Below are positions 33,268-42,663 of a stretch of 64,000 nt of DNA, piece after piece. This DNA is from Rhodothermales bacterium. Lineage in GTDB: Bacteria > Bacteroidota > Rhodothermia > Rhodothermales > UBA10348. The notes under the pieces are model-generated. The model did not search any database. It was not told where the DNA came from and saw nothing but the letters and a program-made list of their open reading frames with translations. The first letter of the stretch is position 1; each line of letters opens with the position of its first letter. The stretch covers positions 425,001 through 489,000 of the forward strand of contig JAVJVN010000014.1 in assembly GCA_040221055.1 (NCBI GenBank), in the 5' to 3' direction. The position numbers were made by a program, and so were the translations under genes.

Positions 33268-34359
33268 GTGGTTGTTCAACTCCATCGCGAACTCGTGGCC
33301 ATCCCGTCGCTCAGCCGGGAGGAAGCCGCCGCGGCCGATCATCTCGAAGCCTGGTTCCGGCGCCACGGGGTAGACGTGGTCCGGTACGGCGACAATGTTG
33401 TTGCGTCCGTTGATCTGGGTTCTGGTGCAGGTTCAAACTCAGGCGCAAATCGTGCGGGAAAGACCTTGCTCCTGAACTCCCACCTTGATGTGGTCCCGCC
33501 GAGCAGCAATCACCCGTTCGACCCATTCGATCCGGTCATTCATGAGGGCGCCATCTGGGGGCGTGGCAGTGTGGATGCCAAAGCGTCTGTGGCGGCCATG
33601 GCGCACGCGCTGGTCCTCACCGCGGGGCGGGCAACGGCCGGTCGGGTCATCGGCGCATTCACCGTATGCGAAGAACTCGGCGGCACGGACAATGGCCTGG
33701 AAGCCACGCTACCCGAACTCGGCCCCATCCATGCGGCCCTGGTCGGTGAGCCCACCGAAATGCAACCGTGCATTGCCCAGAAGGGCCTGCTCATCCTGCG
33801 TCTGACCGCGCGCGGCCGCACCGCGCATGCTGCCCGGGCCGGAGAGGGTGACAACGCCATCGTGCGGGCCGCGCGCGACATAGCCCGCCTGGAGAACCTC
33901 GATTTTTCGCCGCCGCATCCCGAACTGGGCCCCGTTACGTGCAACGTGACGATGGTGGAAGGGGGGACCGCCCGGAATGTCATTCCCGACGCCTGCACGT
34001 TCTGGCTGGACATCCGATCGACCCCCGATTGGCCGCACGACCGACTTGTCCGGTTCATCGAAGACCAACTCGAAAGCGAGGTCCACGTGCACAGCACGCG
34101 GCTGGTCCCCACGGGGACGGACGTGAACGAAGCCATCGTGCGGGCCTGCCTGGCCGCCGACCCTACCCGGGTACCCTTCGGATCGCCCACGCTCTCGGAC
34201 TGGATCCATCTGAAAGGCATTCCGACGGTCAAGATCGGTCCCGGAGACAGCCGCCTGTCGCATACACCCCGCGAACATGTGCCCGTGGCCAGTCTTGAGG
34301 CCGCCGCCGAGGGCTACGCACGCATCATCCAACAGTATTTTGAGCAGATCCAACCCTGA
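33268..34359 (+). CDS. argE: M20-family N-acyl amino acid deacylase (acylcitrulline/acylornithine deacylase)
   Basis: 363 residues, GTG start preceded by GGAGGA. Removes the acyl group; in pathways with ArgF' the substrate is N-acyl-citrulline. M20 zinc motifs: NSHLDVVPPS with His and Asp, GRGSVDAKAS with the bridging Asp, and CEELGGTDNG with the catalytic Glu pair. A conserved Arg/His region follows (AHAARAGEGDNAI). Two bp after the argB stop. The assignment as ArgE rests on position in the operon. Confidence 0.93.
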   Translation: MVVQLHRELVAIPSLSREEAAAADHLEAWFRRHGVDVVRYGDNVVASVDLGSGAGSNSGANRAGKTLLLNSHLDVVPPSSNHPFDPFDPVIHEGAIWGRGSVDAKASVAAMAHALVLTAGRATAGRVIGAFTVCEELGGTDNGLEATLPELGPIHAALVGEPTEMQPCIAQKGLLILRLTARGRTAHAARAGEGDNAIVRAARDIARLENLDFSPPHPELGPVTCNVTMVEGGTARNVIPDACTFWLDIRSTPDWPHDRLVRFIEDQLESEVHVHSTRLVPTGTDVNEAIVRACLAADPTRVPFGSPTLSDWIHLKGIPTVKIGPGDSRLSHTPREHVPVASLEAAAEGYARIIQQYFEQIQP

Positions 34360-34371
34360 CCGACGCCAACC

Positions 34372-35676
34372 ATGAAAGACACTCCGAATCGCCCCATCTG
34401 GTTCAAGGGTACGGGCGCGACCGACTGGGTGACCCGGTTCACGGTCGGCGACGACCCCTTCTGGGATACGCTCCTCATCCCGTACGACCTGGCGGCCAGC
34501 CGGGCGCACGCCCGCGGGCTGGTGACGGCAGGCGTGTTGACCGAACAGGAATTCTCCGCACTTTCTGCGGAGATTACAGCGCTGGAAAAACGGACAGACC
34601 TGGTGGTTCAGGTCGAAGACGAAGATTGTCACACCCTCATTGAGCGCCTCTTGATCGAAAAAGTGGGCGACGCCGGTCGCAAGATCCATACCGGCCGGTC
34701 CCGCAACGACCAGGTGGTGGCGGCCCTCCGGCTCTGGCTCATGGATGCGCTCGACGGCACGGCCCGCGCCACCGCGCGCGTGGCGGGCCACCTGTTGGAC
34801 CACGCCGATGCCGGCGCGGACCAGTTCATGCCGGGATATACCCATTTGCAGCGGGCCATGCCGTCGAGCGTGGCCGTCTGGGCCCTCGGATACGCCGAGA
34901 ACCTGGTGGACGACGTCCGCGCACTGCGCGAAGCCACGGGCCACGTATCGCAGGGACCGCTCGGCAGCGCCGCCGGATACGGCGTCCCGTTCCTGGATTT
35001 GCCCCGGGAGGCTACGTCGGCGGATCTCGGGTTCGCCCGCCTCCAGGAACAGGTCGCGGCCGTGCAATTGTCCCGCGGAAAGCTGGATCTGCATGCCGTC
35101 CACGCCCTGGTGCAGGCGGCCATGACCATCAACCGGCTGGCCTCGGACCTCGTCCTGTTTGCCACCGCCGAGTTCGGCTTCATCACCCTGCCCGTCGAAT
35201 ACACCACCGGCAGCAGCATCATGCCGCAGAAGCGCAACCCAGATGTGCTCGAACTGGCACGGGCCACGCTGCATCGGATTACGGCGGAAATGCAGGTCCT
35301 GATCGGCGTACCCTCCAATCTTCCATCCGGATACCACCGGGACCTGCAGCTCACGAAGGAAGCCGTCATGCGGGCGTTCCTGCGTGGAAAGGACCTTTTG
35401 GACGCCATGGATGCCATGCTCCCGGAAATCGCCTTCAACCCCGACAAGCTGGAGGCGGCGCGCACGCCGGACCTGTATGCCACGGCGAGCGCATTGGAAC
35501 GGGTAAGCAAGGGCGTACCCTTTCGCACCGCCTATGTGGAATCGGCCAGCGACAAGGCCGACTGGGAACGGCAGCGCCAGCAGGCCGCCGCCGAACAGTA
35601 CCGGCACGCAGGGGCGCCGGGACAAACCCGCACAACCGTGCTCCGCGCCGAGCTGAAAGAGCTGACGTCCTTCTAA
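34372..35676 (+). CDS. argH: Argininosuccinate lyase
   Basis: 434 residues. Splits argininosuccinate to arginine and fumarate. Fumarase-superfamily signature GSSIMPQKRNPDVLELAR is present, with the HTGRSRNDQV segment (IHTGRSRNDQVVAALRLWL) and MPGYTHLQRAMPSSV. The N-terminus has the usual FTVGDDPFWDTLL. Last gene of the arginine operon; its stop TAA overlaps the stop TAG of the convergent DUF5916 gene. Confidence 0.97.
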   Translation: MKDTPNRPIWFKGTGATDWVTRFTVGDDPFWDTLLIPYDLAASRAHARGLVTAGVLTEQEFSALSAEITALEKRTDLVVQVEDEDCHTLIERLLIEKVGDAGRKIHTGRSRNDQVVAALRLWLMDALDGTARATARVAGHLLDHADAGADQFMPGYTHLQRAMPSSVAVWALGYAENLVDDVRALREATGHVSQGPLGSAAGYGVPFLDLPREATSADLGFARLQEQVAAVQLSRGKLDLHAVHALVQAAMTINRLASDLVLFATAEFGFITLPVEYTTGSSIMPQKRNPDVLELARATLHRITAEMQVLIGVPSNLPSGYHRDLQLTKEAVMRAFLRGKDLLDAMDAMLPEIAFNPDKLEAARTPDLYATASALERVSKGVPFRTAYVESASDKADWERQRQQAAAEQYRHAGAPGQTRTTVLRAELKELTSF

Positions 35677-38027
35677 CCCACCCGGAACACGTAACTCAGC
35701 TTCATGAACAGGCCGTCATTCAGGCGGCGCGTATTCCGCAGCTGGAACGCCTCGGGCTCGCTCATGGTGTTGCCGTATCCCAGGAAGAACACCGTCCCGG
35801 GCGACGGGCGGTAGGACAGGAGCCAGTCCACATGGATGACGTTCCGTTCGCGTTCCTGCGTCCGGTGGTAGGTGCCGGTTTCGCGGTCCAGAATGAGGAT
35901 GGGGTCGTCCGTCCGGGAATTGTCACGGAGCTCATCCCGGAAGTTGGAATCGTACTCGCCCACCAGGCGCACGAAGAAGGAGGGGGTGATCTGGTATTCC
36001 ACGCGCAGCCGCGGCACCCGTCGCAAGCCGACCGTGCTCTTGTCATCCGCCCGAACGTAGTGCTGGTGGTTGTACAGGAGCTGGGCGCGGAGCTGGTCGG
36101 TCGGGTTGTAGTTGAGCGTGATGGTGGCGAAGTAAATATCGGCCGGTGCCCACTCGAAGAAGTTGTCGTCGCGACCGCCGACCAGGAAAAGGTTGGCGGA
36201 AAAAGCGTTCAGACGCGGGGTATTCAAGGTGGTCCAGAACCCCAGATTCTGCAAGCGGTCCGTGCCCGAGTAGGCAACGGTATCGACCGGGACGCCGTTT
36301 TCGTGCCGCTCCACGAAATAATCGGTGTACAGCTGGTACGGATACTTGAAGGACTCGTAGAAGATGGACGTGCCGCCCGACCAGCCGCCCTTGAGCGAAT
36401 AGCCGGTGTTGAAATGCAGTTTCCGGTCGTTGGGGCCCGTTCCAGCCGTGAACCGGTCGTAGTCCCAACGTCCATCGAACGTGAGGCCGAAGGTGAAGCT
36501 CTCCAGCATGTCGCCCTCGTCGCCGAACCACGTGCGCCGCGGCACGAAGGTGGCCTGGGCCACGTCCACGCGCTGGATGAAGCCCGATTCCGCGTTGAAC
36601 TCCCCGTGGTAGCCGGTCGTCGTGAACGTCGCGCCGTACGTGCGCCCATTGGCCCCCATCGCCATTCGCCACATGGGCGCCGACACGGTCTCGCCCACAC
36701 CGCCCGTGAAGCTCATGGCACCTTGCCAGGTCATGGACCAGATCTTGCTCCAGACCAGGCGTCCGTCCAGGGCCGCCACGCGGTTCCAGTGGTCGCCGTC
36801 AATCTTGTCGGTATAGACCATTCCGACGGAATTCTGTCCCGACAGGTCCCGTTTCAGGCGGACGGCATTGAAATAGCGGGCATCCAGGTCCGACAGGTAC
36901 CGGGCCGAATTGTCGACCGCGCTCAGCAATGCGACATTCAGGTTGCCCTGCTTGCCCGTCAGCTTCACGGCGCTGACGGGGTTCGCAATCCGACGGGTAT
37001 AGATGAGGTTCGTGGGCGACTGGAATTGTTCAATGCCGTCCAGGAAGAAGGGCCGGCGTTCGGATATGAAGACCGCCTCCCGGGGGTCGAACTGGATCTG
37101 GGCCGCATCGGCCTCCACCTGGGAGAAGTCCGGGTTCACGGTTCCGTTCAGCGTCAGGTTGTTCGTGACGCCCCAGCGTACGTTCACGCCCAGCGGATCC
37201 CGGGCGTTCGCATCGAATTTCGTTCCTGCACCCGGCCCGCGGTCGGCACCGCCCGTCAGTTCGGGATTGACGTCCAACACCAGGCCCCGACGGAGGTCGG
37301 TGAGTCCGACCAGGACGCCGTTCTGCGCCATGAAACTGGCATTCCCCTGCCGCACGGCCGTCCACGTCGACGTGTAGCCGGAGTGTTGGATGCGCCGGAT
37401 GACATTGAATCCCCAGTCCTGCTCAAACCCCGGCTGGTACCGGAGGCTCTTGAACGGAACGGAAATCTCCACGACGTATCCCTCGGGCGTCAAGCGGCCC
37501 TTGCTCTCGAAGCGGAAGTCCGGGCTCGTGTCCGTCGTGAATCCCGTGGAAGACTGACTGCGAAACGAGCCTGAATTTTCCGAATCCCGGAGGATGCCAT
37601 CGGCCTGCTGCCCCAGCGGGTTGACGCCGATGGAAATGGCCTGCCGCCGGTCGTTGTACGTATCCAGTACAATCTGGATGAAGTCGTCTCCAGAAATCTT
37701 GTCCCGGTCGGCAAGGGTGGCCCGCACCTGCCCATGGGGCTCGAACGCACGGATCCCGAAATGGATGGCGGTCGGAGAATACCAGACCAGCACGTGGGTG
37801 GAATCTTCGGCAGGCCGGTTGTCAATCGGGACGTAATCCTGGAAACCGCTCAGCACGGCGGCCTGCGACCAGACCGGCTCGTCCAGCACGCCGTCGACGG
37901 TAATGCTCCCCGTCTCCACCCGCGGGATGCGGACGTCCTGGGACCACGCGGTGAGCGGGTCGAGCAGACCGGCCGAGAAAAAGATCAGTGCGAACGCCGT
38001 CTCGGCGGTCGGTCGGAATCGTGACAT
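35673..38027 (-). CDS. DUF5916 exported protein with CBM9-like N-domain
   Basis: 784 residues from ATG 38025-38027, chosen because it begins the signal peptide (FALIFFSAGLLDPLTAWSQ). The N-terminal domain is CBM9/DOMON-like (ITVDGVLDEPVWSQAAVLSGFQ; FIQIVLDTYNDRRQAISIGVNPLGQQADG; TPEGYVVEISVPFKSLRY). The large C-terminal part looks like an outer-membrane barrel, with the DUF5916 strings PELTGGADRGPGAG, VNVRWGVTNNLTLNGTVNPDFSQVEADAAQ and FISERRPFFLDG, ending in VFRVG. These proteins are common in Bacteroidota/Rhodothermota; their role is unknown, perhaps binding or uptake of polymers. Convergent with argH. Confidence 0.92.
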   Translation of the reverse strand: MSRFRPTAETAFALIFFSAGLLDPLTAWSQDVRIPRVETGSITVDGVLDEPVWSQAAVLSGFQDYVPIDNRPAEDSTHVLVWYSPTAIHFGIRAFEPHGQVRATLADRDKISGDDFIQIVLDTYNDRRQAISIGVNPLGQQADGILRDSENSGSFRSQSSTGFTTDTSPDFRFESKGRLTPEGYVVEISVPFKSLRYQPGFEQDWGFNVIRRIQHSGYTSTWTAVRQGNASFMAQNGVLVGLTDLRRGLVLDVNPELTGGADRGPGAGTKFDANARDPLGVNVRWGVTNNLTLNGTVNPDFSQVEADAAQIQFDPREAVFISERRPFFLDGIEQFQSPTNLIYTRRIANPVSAVKLTGKQGNLNVALLSAVDNSARYLSDLDARYFNAVRLKRDLSGQNSVGMVYTDKIDGDHWNRVAALDGRLVWSKIWSMTWQGAMSFTGGVGETVSAPMWRMAMGANGRTYGATFTTTGYHGEFNAESGFIQRVDVAQATFVPRRTWFGDEGDMLESFTFGLTFDGRWDYDRFTAGTGPNDRKLHFNTGYSLKGGWSGGTSIFYESFKYPYQLYTDYFVERHENGVPVDTVAYSGTDRLQNLGFWTTLNTPRLNAFSANLFLVGGRDDNFFEWAPADIYFATITLNYNPTDQLRAQLLYNHQHYVRADDKSTVGLRRVPRLRVEYQITPSFFVRLVGEYDSNFRDELRDNSRTDDPILILDRETGTYHRTQERERNVIHVDWLLSYRPSPGTVFFLGYGNTMSEPEAFQLRNTRRLNDGLFMKLSYVFRVG

Positions 38028-38258
38028 GATTTTGGTCTGGGTGCGGCTTTTGAGGACAGCGGGAAAACAGGAAATCAACGGCAAACTCCGGAACTTACGT
38101 CCGAAGCAGGTACTGGAGCTTGAAGAAAATCTGACGACTGGTCTGTCCGAACTCGAATCCGGGGTACGTAGAAATACCCGATTGGTGACGCTTCCGACTT
38201 GCACATCTCCCGGTTGTGTGTATTCTTGGGGGGAATCCACTCCATCGGACACGCATCC

Positions 38259-38351
38259 ATGAACAAGAAACTCAAGCGTCAACTGCTGACGGCGACCCTC
38301 ATCCTGGTCGGTCTCTTCGTCGTCTTCGCGATTGTCAGTCGGATAGCATAG
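38259..38351 (+). CDS. 30-residue single-span membrane peptide
   Basis: A 31-codon frame with a basic start (MNKKLKRQ), then one hydrophobic helix (LLTATLILVGLFVVFAIV) and SRIA. The charge pattern (positive inside) fits a small membrane protein. It lies alone in the gap between the DUF5916 gene and the transaldolase gene, on the same strand as the latter, 98 bp upstream. No family is recognised, so its reality rests on the clean topology and the gap it fills. Confidence 0.5.
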   Translation: MNKKLKRQLLTATLILVGLFVVFAIVSRIA

Positions 38352-38449
38352 CCCCAATTCGCGGGATTTTGCCGGGGCTGCTATTGGGTCACGCCGGCAC
38401 GTCCGTTACCTTTGGGGCTGTACCCGTCTGAAAACCGCACCAACGCAGT

Positions 38450-39115
38450 ATGAAGTTCTTTATCGATACGGCTGACCTGGACGAAATCCGTGAAGCCAAT
38501 GACATGGGCGTCCTCGATGGCGTGACCACGAACCCGTCCCTCATGCGGAAGGTCGGGGGTTCCGACTTCCACGCACACATCCGCAAGATCTGTGAAATCG
38601 TGGACGGCGATGTATCCGCCGAAGTCGTATCGACCGATTACGCGGGCATGATGCAGGAGGCCCACGAGCTGGCCAAGATCCACGACAACGTCGTCGTCAA
38701 GATTCCGCTTATCCTGGACGGCATCAAGGCCATCAAGACCCTGACCGACGAGGGCATCAAAACCAATTGCACGCTCTGCTTTTCGCCCACGCAGGCGCTG
38801 GTTGCCGCGAAGGCGGGTGCCACGTACATCTCGCCGTTCATCGGGCGCCTGGATGACATCTCCACGTCCGGAATGGAGTTGGTGGGTCAGATCGTTCAGA
38901 TCTATGCCAATTACGGCCTTGAGACCGAGGTCCTTGCGGCGTCCATCCGCCACCCCATGCACGTAGTCGAGTCTGCCATGGCCGGCGCCGACGTGGCCAC
39001 CATGCCGCTCAGTGTCATCAAGCAGCTCATCAAACACCCGCTCACCGACAGTGGCCTCGAAAAATTCCTTGCTGACTGGCAGGCGTACCAGAAGGCGGCC
39101 GGGGACCCGAGCTGA
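38450..39115 (+). CDS. Fructose-6-phosphate aldolase / transaldolase (short form)
   Basis: 221 residues. Short transaldolases move a dihydroxyacetone unit between sugar phosphates (pentose phosphate pathway). The start [13 protein letters not shown] and GVTTNPSLM are signature strings, and the Schiff-base lysine is Lys84 in NVVVKIPLI, with [32 protein letters not shown] downstream. The split between transaldolase and aldolase activity cannot be told here. The next gene starts 2 bp after the stop. Confidence 0.95.
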   Translation: MKFFIDTADLDEIREANDMGVLDGVTTNPSLMRKVGGSDFHAHIRKICEIVDGDVSAEVVSTDYAGMMQEAHELAKIHDNVVVKIPLILDGIKAIKTLTDEGIKTNCTLCFSPTQALVAAKAGATYISPFIGRLDDISTSGMELVGQIVQIYANYGLETEVLAASIRHPMHVVESAMAGADVATMPLSVIKQLIKHPLTDSGLEKFLADWQAYQKAAGDPS

Positions 39116-39117
39116 GC

Positions 39118-40518
39118 ATGATTTATGTGCCACTGGGCGGCGCCATCGATGAAATCGGGGCGAGTTGCCACTATGTGAAGGTTGACGGAACCGGTTTGCT
39201 GCTGGATGCCGGTGCGGATCCGGAGAAGGAGGGACGCGACAGTTTGCCCGACTTCGGACGCATCCATGCCCGCAGCGACTGGCACGTGGATCACATTGTG
39301 CTCTCGCATGCGCATCACGACCACATCGGATCGCTGCCGATTGCCATCAAGGAATTTCCGCACGCCCATGTGCACATGACGCAGCCCACGCGATCGCTGC
39401 TGGATGTATTGCTGCCTGCCAGCGCGCGATTGCAGCGCCGCCGGGTGCAGGAAGGGACCATGACGGAGGACCCCCTGTTCTCGGAAGAAGACATCGAGGT
39501 TTCGAGTTACCTGTACCTGACCCATCCCTACGAAACCGACTTCGATTTGACCGGAATGAACGGTGCGAGTCCGGTTACGGGTCGGTTGATCGATGCAGGG
39601 CACGTGCTGGGTTCAGCCGGGGTGCTCATTACGGCCGAAGACAACGGGGAGACCCGCCGCATCTTCTACACGGGCGATACGGGCGCATCGTCCCAGACCA
39701 TTATTCCGGGTGCGGAATATCCGGACGGTCCGGTAGACGTGTTGCTCCTGGAGGCCACCCTGGGGATGGATGCCGAAGCCGAGAACTTCCCGCGTCGCGG
39801 AGAAGAAAAACGGCTGGGTGAGGCACTGAGAACGGTGTTGTCCCGCGGTGGATGCGTACTCATCCCTGCATTCTCGCTCGGTCGCAGCCAGGAAATGCTG
39901 GCGCTCATTGACCGGTACAAGAAGCGGAAGCTGATTCCGTCCGATACGCCCGTGTACACGGCCGGCATGATGCGGGCCATTTCGGACGTCTACGACAAGA
40001 CCCGCTTCGTTTCGCCGCGTCTGGACGAGGAGTTCATGGTCTTCGGCGTGGAGCAGAAACGACTGCCGCGCGGCAACAACGAACTCAACAAGCTGCTGTC
40101 CGAACCCGGGATTTTCGTGGTGGGCAGCGGGATGATGTTCGAGCGCACCATCTCGAACAAGATTGCCCAACAGCTGGTGTCCCACGAGAAGAATGGCATC
40201 TTCATGGTCGGATTCGCCCGGGTAGACTCACCGGCAGAACGACTGCTCGACGCCGCCGCCGCCGGCCCCGGTACGGAAGTCATCCTGGACCGGCTCAAGG
40301 GTCCGCAGGAGCTCAAGTGCATGGTCGACAAATTCCGGTTCAGCGGTCACAGCAACCGCCGGGACCTGCTCGACCTGGTTGAGCACCTGGAGCCCGAGCA
40401 CATCATCCTGCTGCACGGGGAGCAACCGGCGCGCCAGTGGATGGCGAACAATATTGCCTACTTCCATCCCGACATCCAGGTCCACATGCCCGAGCGCGGC
40501 GAGACCGTGGAAGTCTAG
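39118..40518 (+). CDS. MBL-fold beta-CASP nuclease-like hydrolase
   Basis: 466 residues. The metallo-beta-lactamase motif is HAHHDHIG (His64, His66, Asp68, His69), preceded by GTGLLLDAGADPE. Later motifs are DAGHVLGSAG, FYTGDTG and, in the beta-CASP/RMMBL part, FSGHSNRRDLLDLVEHL and ILLHGEQPA. Such proteins are RNA endo/exonucleases related to CPSF-73 and bacterial YSH1-like enzymes. It is two bp from the transaldolase gene and probably co-transcribed; stops overlap with the convergent repeat protein gene. Confidence 0.9.
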   Translation: MIYVPLGGAIDEIGASCHYVKVDGTGLLLDAGADPEKEGRDSLPDFGRIHARSDWHVDHIVLSHAHHDHIGSLPIAIKEFPHAHVHMTQPTRSLLDVLLPASARLQRRRVQEGTMTEDPLFSEEDIEVSSYLYLTHPYETDFDLTGMNGASPVTGRLIDAGHVLGSAGVLITAEDNGETRRIFYTGDTGASSQTIIPGAEYPDGPVDVLLLEATLGMDAEAENFPRRGEEKRLGEALRTVLSRGGCVLIPAFSLGRSQEMLALIDRYKKRKLIPSDTPVYTAGMMRAISDVYDKTRFVSPRLDEEFMVFGVEQKRLPRGNNELNKLLSEPGIFVVGSGMMFERTISNKIAQQLVSHEKNGIFMVGFARVDSPAERLLDAAAAGPGTEVILDRLKGPQELKCMVDKFRFSGHSNRRDLLDLVEHLEPEHIILLHGEQPARQWMANNIAYFHPDIQVHMPERGETVEV

Positions 40519-41435
40519 AAGTTGATCAGCGGCATGACCTTGAAGCGGTTCTTGTTGCGGGCGTAATTCAGGATGCCGATCTGTACGCCGCTCAGGTTGC
40601 GGGCGTAGTTGAACAGTCCGATGGTCACGCCCTGTTGCGTGCCGCGGATGTCTGATACGGCCGATACGGACAGTCCGTGATGCGTGCCGTCGTCAATCCG
40701 GAAATAGCCCGGGGCGACTGCCAACCCCGTGAAGTCCGATGCCCCGGCAGCAAACCCGGTGACGAAAAGACCCTCAAGGGCCGTTGCACCCAGCGCAAAG
40801 GATGCCATGTGGATGCCTTTCATGGTGCCGCCCGCGCCGGACGCGAATCCGCTCAGGGAAATGCCCGTCATGTCGCCGCCCGCCCCAAGTCCGATGCCTG
40901 CCATCATGATGCCGAACATGTCGCCGCCCACTCCGGCACCGATGCCGGCGAGCGCAATGCCGGTCATGTCCTCACCGGCACCGACCCCCAGGCCGCCCAT
41001 GGCGATTCCGGCAATGTCCCGGCCCGTTCCGACGCCCAGGCCGCCCAACATGACGCCGGAGAGGTCACGGCCGGCGCCTATGCCCAGTCCTCCCCAGGCA
41101 ATGCCTTCCATGTCCTGCTCGGCACCCACGCCGAACAGGCCCCAGCCGATACCCGTGATGTTCCGGGCTCCAGTGAGCGGAAGGCCCACCGCAATGCCCG
41201 ACACGTCACCCGTCCACGGTTCGTAGGGCGACCAGATGGTCACGTTCATCCCGTTGACCCGGCGCAGGTTGCGGTCGCGGTAGTTCAGGCGGAGCCCCGT
41301 GAGTTCCTCGCTGTCCCCGATCGAGACGCCAACGTCATTGACCGTGATTCCGACGCTCTGCGCGCGGGTTGTACCCGGCAGGGCAAGGAGGAGCATCAGG
41401 AGGGCGAAACACAACGCGGAGAAGTACGAACGCAT
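40515..41435 (-). CDS. Exported LA_2272-type surface repeat protein
   Basis: 306 residues with a signal peptide (FALLMLLLALPGTTRAQ). Residues 80-236 are ten tandem 15-16-residue units of the type GIAxGGLGxGxGxDMT, followed by LSVSAVSDIRGTQQGVTIGLFNYARNLSGVQIGILNYARNKNRF. The period and the Gly/hydrophobic alternation suggest a beta-solenoid or a barrel built from repeats. I recognise it as like the LA_2272 surface-repeat proteins of Leptospira and Bacteroidota. Function is unknown. Stop overlaps the convergent nuclease gene stop. Confidence 0.8.
   Translation of the reverse strand: MRSYFSALCFALLMLLLALPGTTRAQSVGITVNDVGVSIGDSEELTGLRLNYRDRNLRRVNGMNVTIWSPYEPWTGDVSGIAVGLPLTGARNITGIGWGLFGVGAEQDMEGIAWGGLGIGAGRDLSGVMLGGLGVGTGRDIAGIAMGGLGVGAGEDMTGIALAGIGAGVGGDMFGIMMAGIGLGAGGDMTGISLSGFASGAGGTMKGIHMASFALGATALEGLFVTGFAAGASDFTGLAVAPGYFRIDDGTHHGLSVSAVSDIRGTQQGVTIGLFNYARNLSGVQIGILNYARNKNRFKVMPLINF
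40728..41198 (-). repeat. Ten tandem units (45-48 bp) coding for a Gly-rich 16-residue repeat
   Basis: Within the surface protein, units of the form GIAxGGLGVGxGxDMT follow each other at residues 80-94, 95-110, 111-126, 127-142, 143-158, 159-174, 175-190, 191-206, 207-221 and 222-236. DNA copies differ, so the array is old rather than recently amplified. Confidence 0.85.
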
Positions 41436-41496
41436 GGCTTTTCGGGAGAGCTATGATTGGGGATCATGATCGCATGCAAGACGCGTCCGCCGGTCA

Positions 41497-42663
41497 TCAG
41501 GTTACAGCCGGGTGCCGACCTGGAGTGGTCTGCAAGATTTCTTGATAATCGGCTGCCGTCATGTTTCGACGGTTGGAGGCATTGGATCCGTTGCCCTCGG
41601 CGAGGCGGGCGATTTCGGCGTGGTGGCCGGGATCAATACCGAGTCCCGGGATATCAGGAATGCCAAGTCGTACGCGCAGGGCGTCGATCTCGTCCTGCAG
41701 AGGCCGTGAGAGCCCGAGATGCGTCTCGACGGGGAGCAGGTACGGGTTGATTTCAGCGGCCGTGTAGCGGAGTACAGGGGCCAACAGCACGGCATTCAAC
41801 AGTCCGTGCGGCAGGTCCAGCAATCCGCCGATGGCCTCCGACAGGCAATGGACGGCGCCCACGTCGGCATTTCCGAACGCCATGCCGGCAATGGTTGAGC
41901 CCTCCATGAGCCGGGTTCGCGTGGCCGGGTCGTCCAGGTCGGTGCCGAGGGCGGGGACCAGACGGGAGAGGGCGGCCAGGGCCAGGGTGTCGGACGTAAT
42001 GTTGGCCGGGAGGCCGATCATGGCCTCGATGGCATGGGTGACGGCATCCATGCCCGTGGTCGCCACCAGCGGTGTCGGGAGCGAATCCAGGAGGTCCGTA
42101 TCCACGATGGCCGCCGTCGGAAACATGCCATCGCCCTTGACGCTGATCTTGACGTGCCGTTCGGGATCGGAGATGACCGACACCCAGGTGACTTCGCTGC
42201 CCGTGCCGCAGGTGGTGGGCACAGCAATGAAGGGGGCGGAAGCGTGCGTGAACCGGTTCTTGCCCTCGTAGTCGGTGATGACACCGGGATTGCGGAGCAG
42301 CATGGCGACGGCCTTGGCGGCATCGAGCACGCTGCCGCCCCCCAATCCGACAACGGCAGCACATCCTGCCGCCCGGGCGGTGTCCGCCAGGGCATTGATG
42401 TCGTTGGCCCGGGGGTTGGGTTTCGTACCGGCGTCAACGATCACGCGCAGTCCGGCTGCTTCCAGGTCCTTCCGGATGGCATCGGGCCAGGGTGTATTCA
42501 GCAAACCCGCGTCCGTGACCAACAGGACCGATGGCGGTGATGGGGCATTGGCTGTGGGGGCGCCGGGCAGCACCCGTGCCAATTCAGGGACGATCGCCCG
42601 GCGCCCCCCACGCGCGATGAACACGCGCACAGGCAGGCGGAAGGGGGAAAAAGAATGGTTCAT
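41497..42663 (-). CDS. Iron-containing alcohol dehydrogenase
   Basis: 388 residues from ATG 42661-42663. The NAD(P) motif is GLGGGSVLDAAKAVA, and the iron-site residues sit in TTGMDAVTHAIEAM, GNADVGAVHCLSEAIGG and LPHGLLNAVLL. TTCGTGSEVT is the usual family string near the nicotinamide. It oxidises alcohols or reduces aldehydes; the substrate is unknown. The start overlaps the stop of the S41 protease gene by 2 bp, so the two form an operon. Confidence 0.93.
   Translation of the reverse strand: MNHSFSPFRLPVRVFIARGGRRAIVPELARVLPGAPTANAPSPPSVLLVTDAGLLNTPWPDAIRKDLEAAGLRVIVDAGTKPNPRANDINALADTARAAGCAAVVGLGGGSVLDAAKAVAMLLRNPGVITDYEGKNRFTHASAPFIAVPTTCGTGSEVTWVSVISDPERHVKISVKGDGMFPTAAIVDTDLLDSLPTPLVATTGMDAVTHAIEAMIGLPANITSDTLALAALSRLVPALGTDLDDPATRTRLMEGSTIAGMAFGNADVGAVHCLSEAIGGLLDLPHGLLNAVLLAPVLRYTAAEINPYLLPVETHLGLSRPLQDEIDALRVRLGIPDIPGLGIDPGHHAEIARLAEGNGSNASNRRNMTAADYQEILQTTPGRHPAVT

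Noticed and set aside
33709-35625. 638-codon minus-strand frame
   Set aside because: Antisense to argE and argH, both with full signatures.
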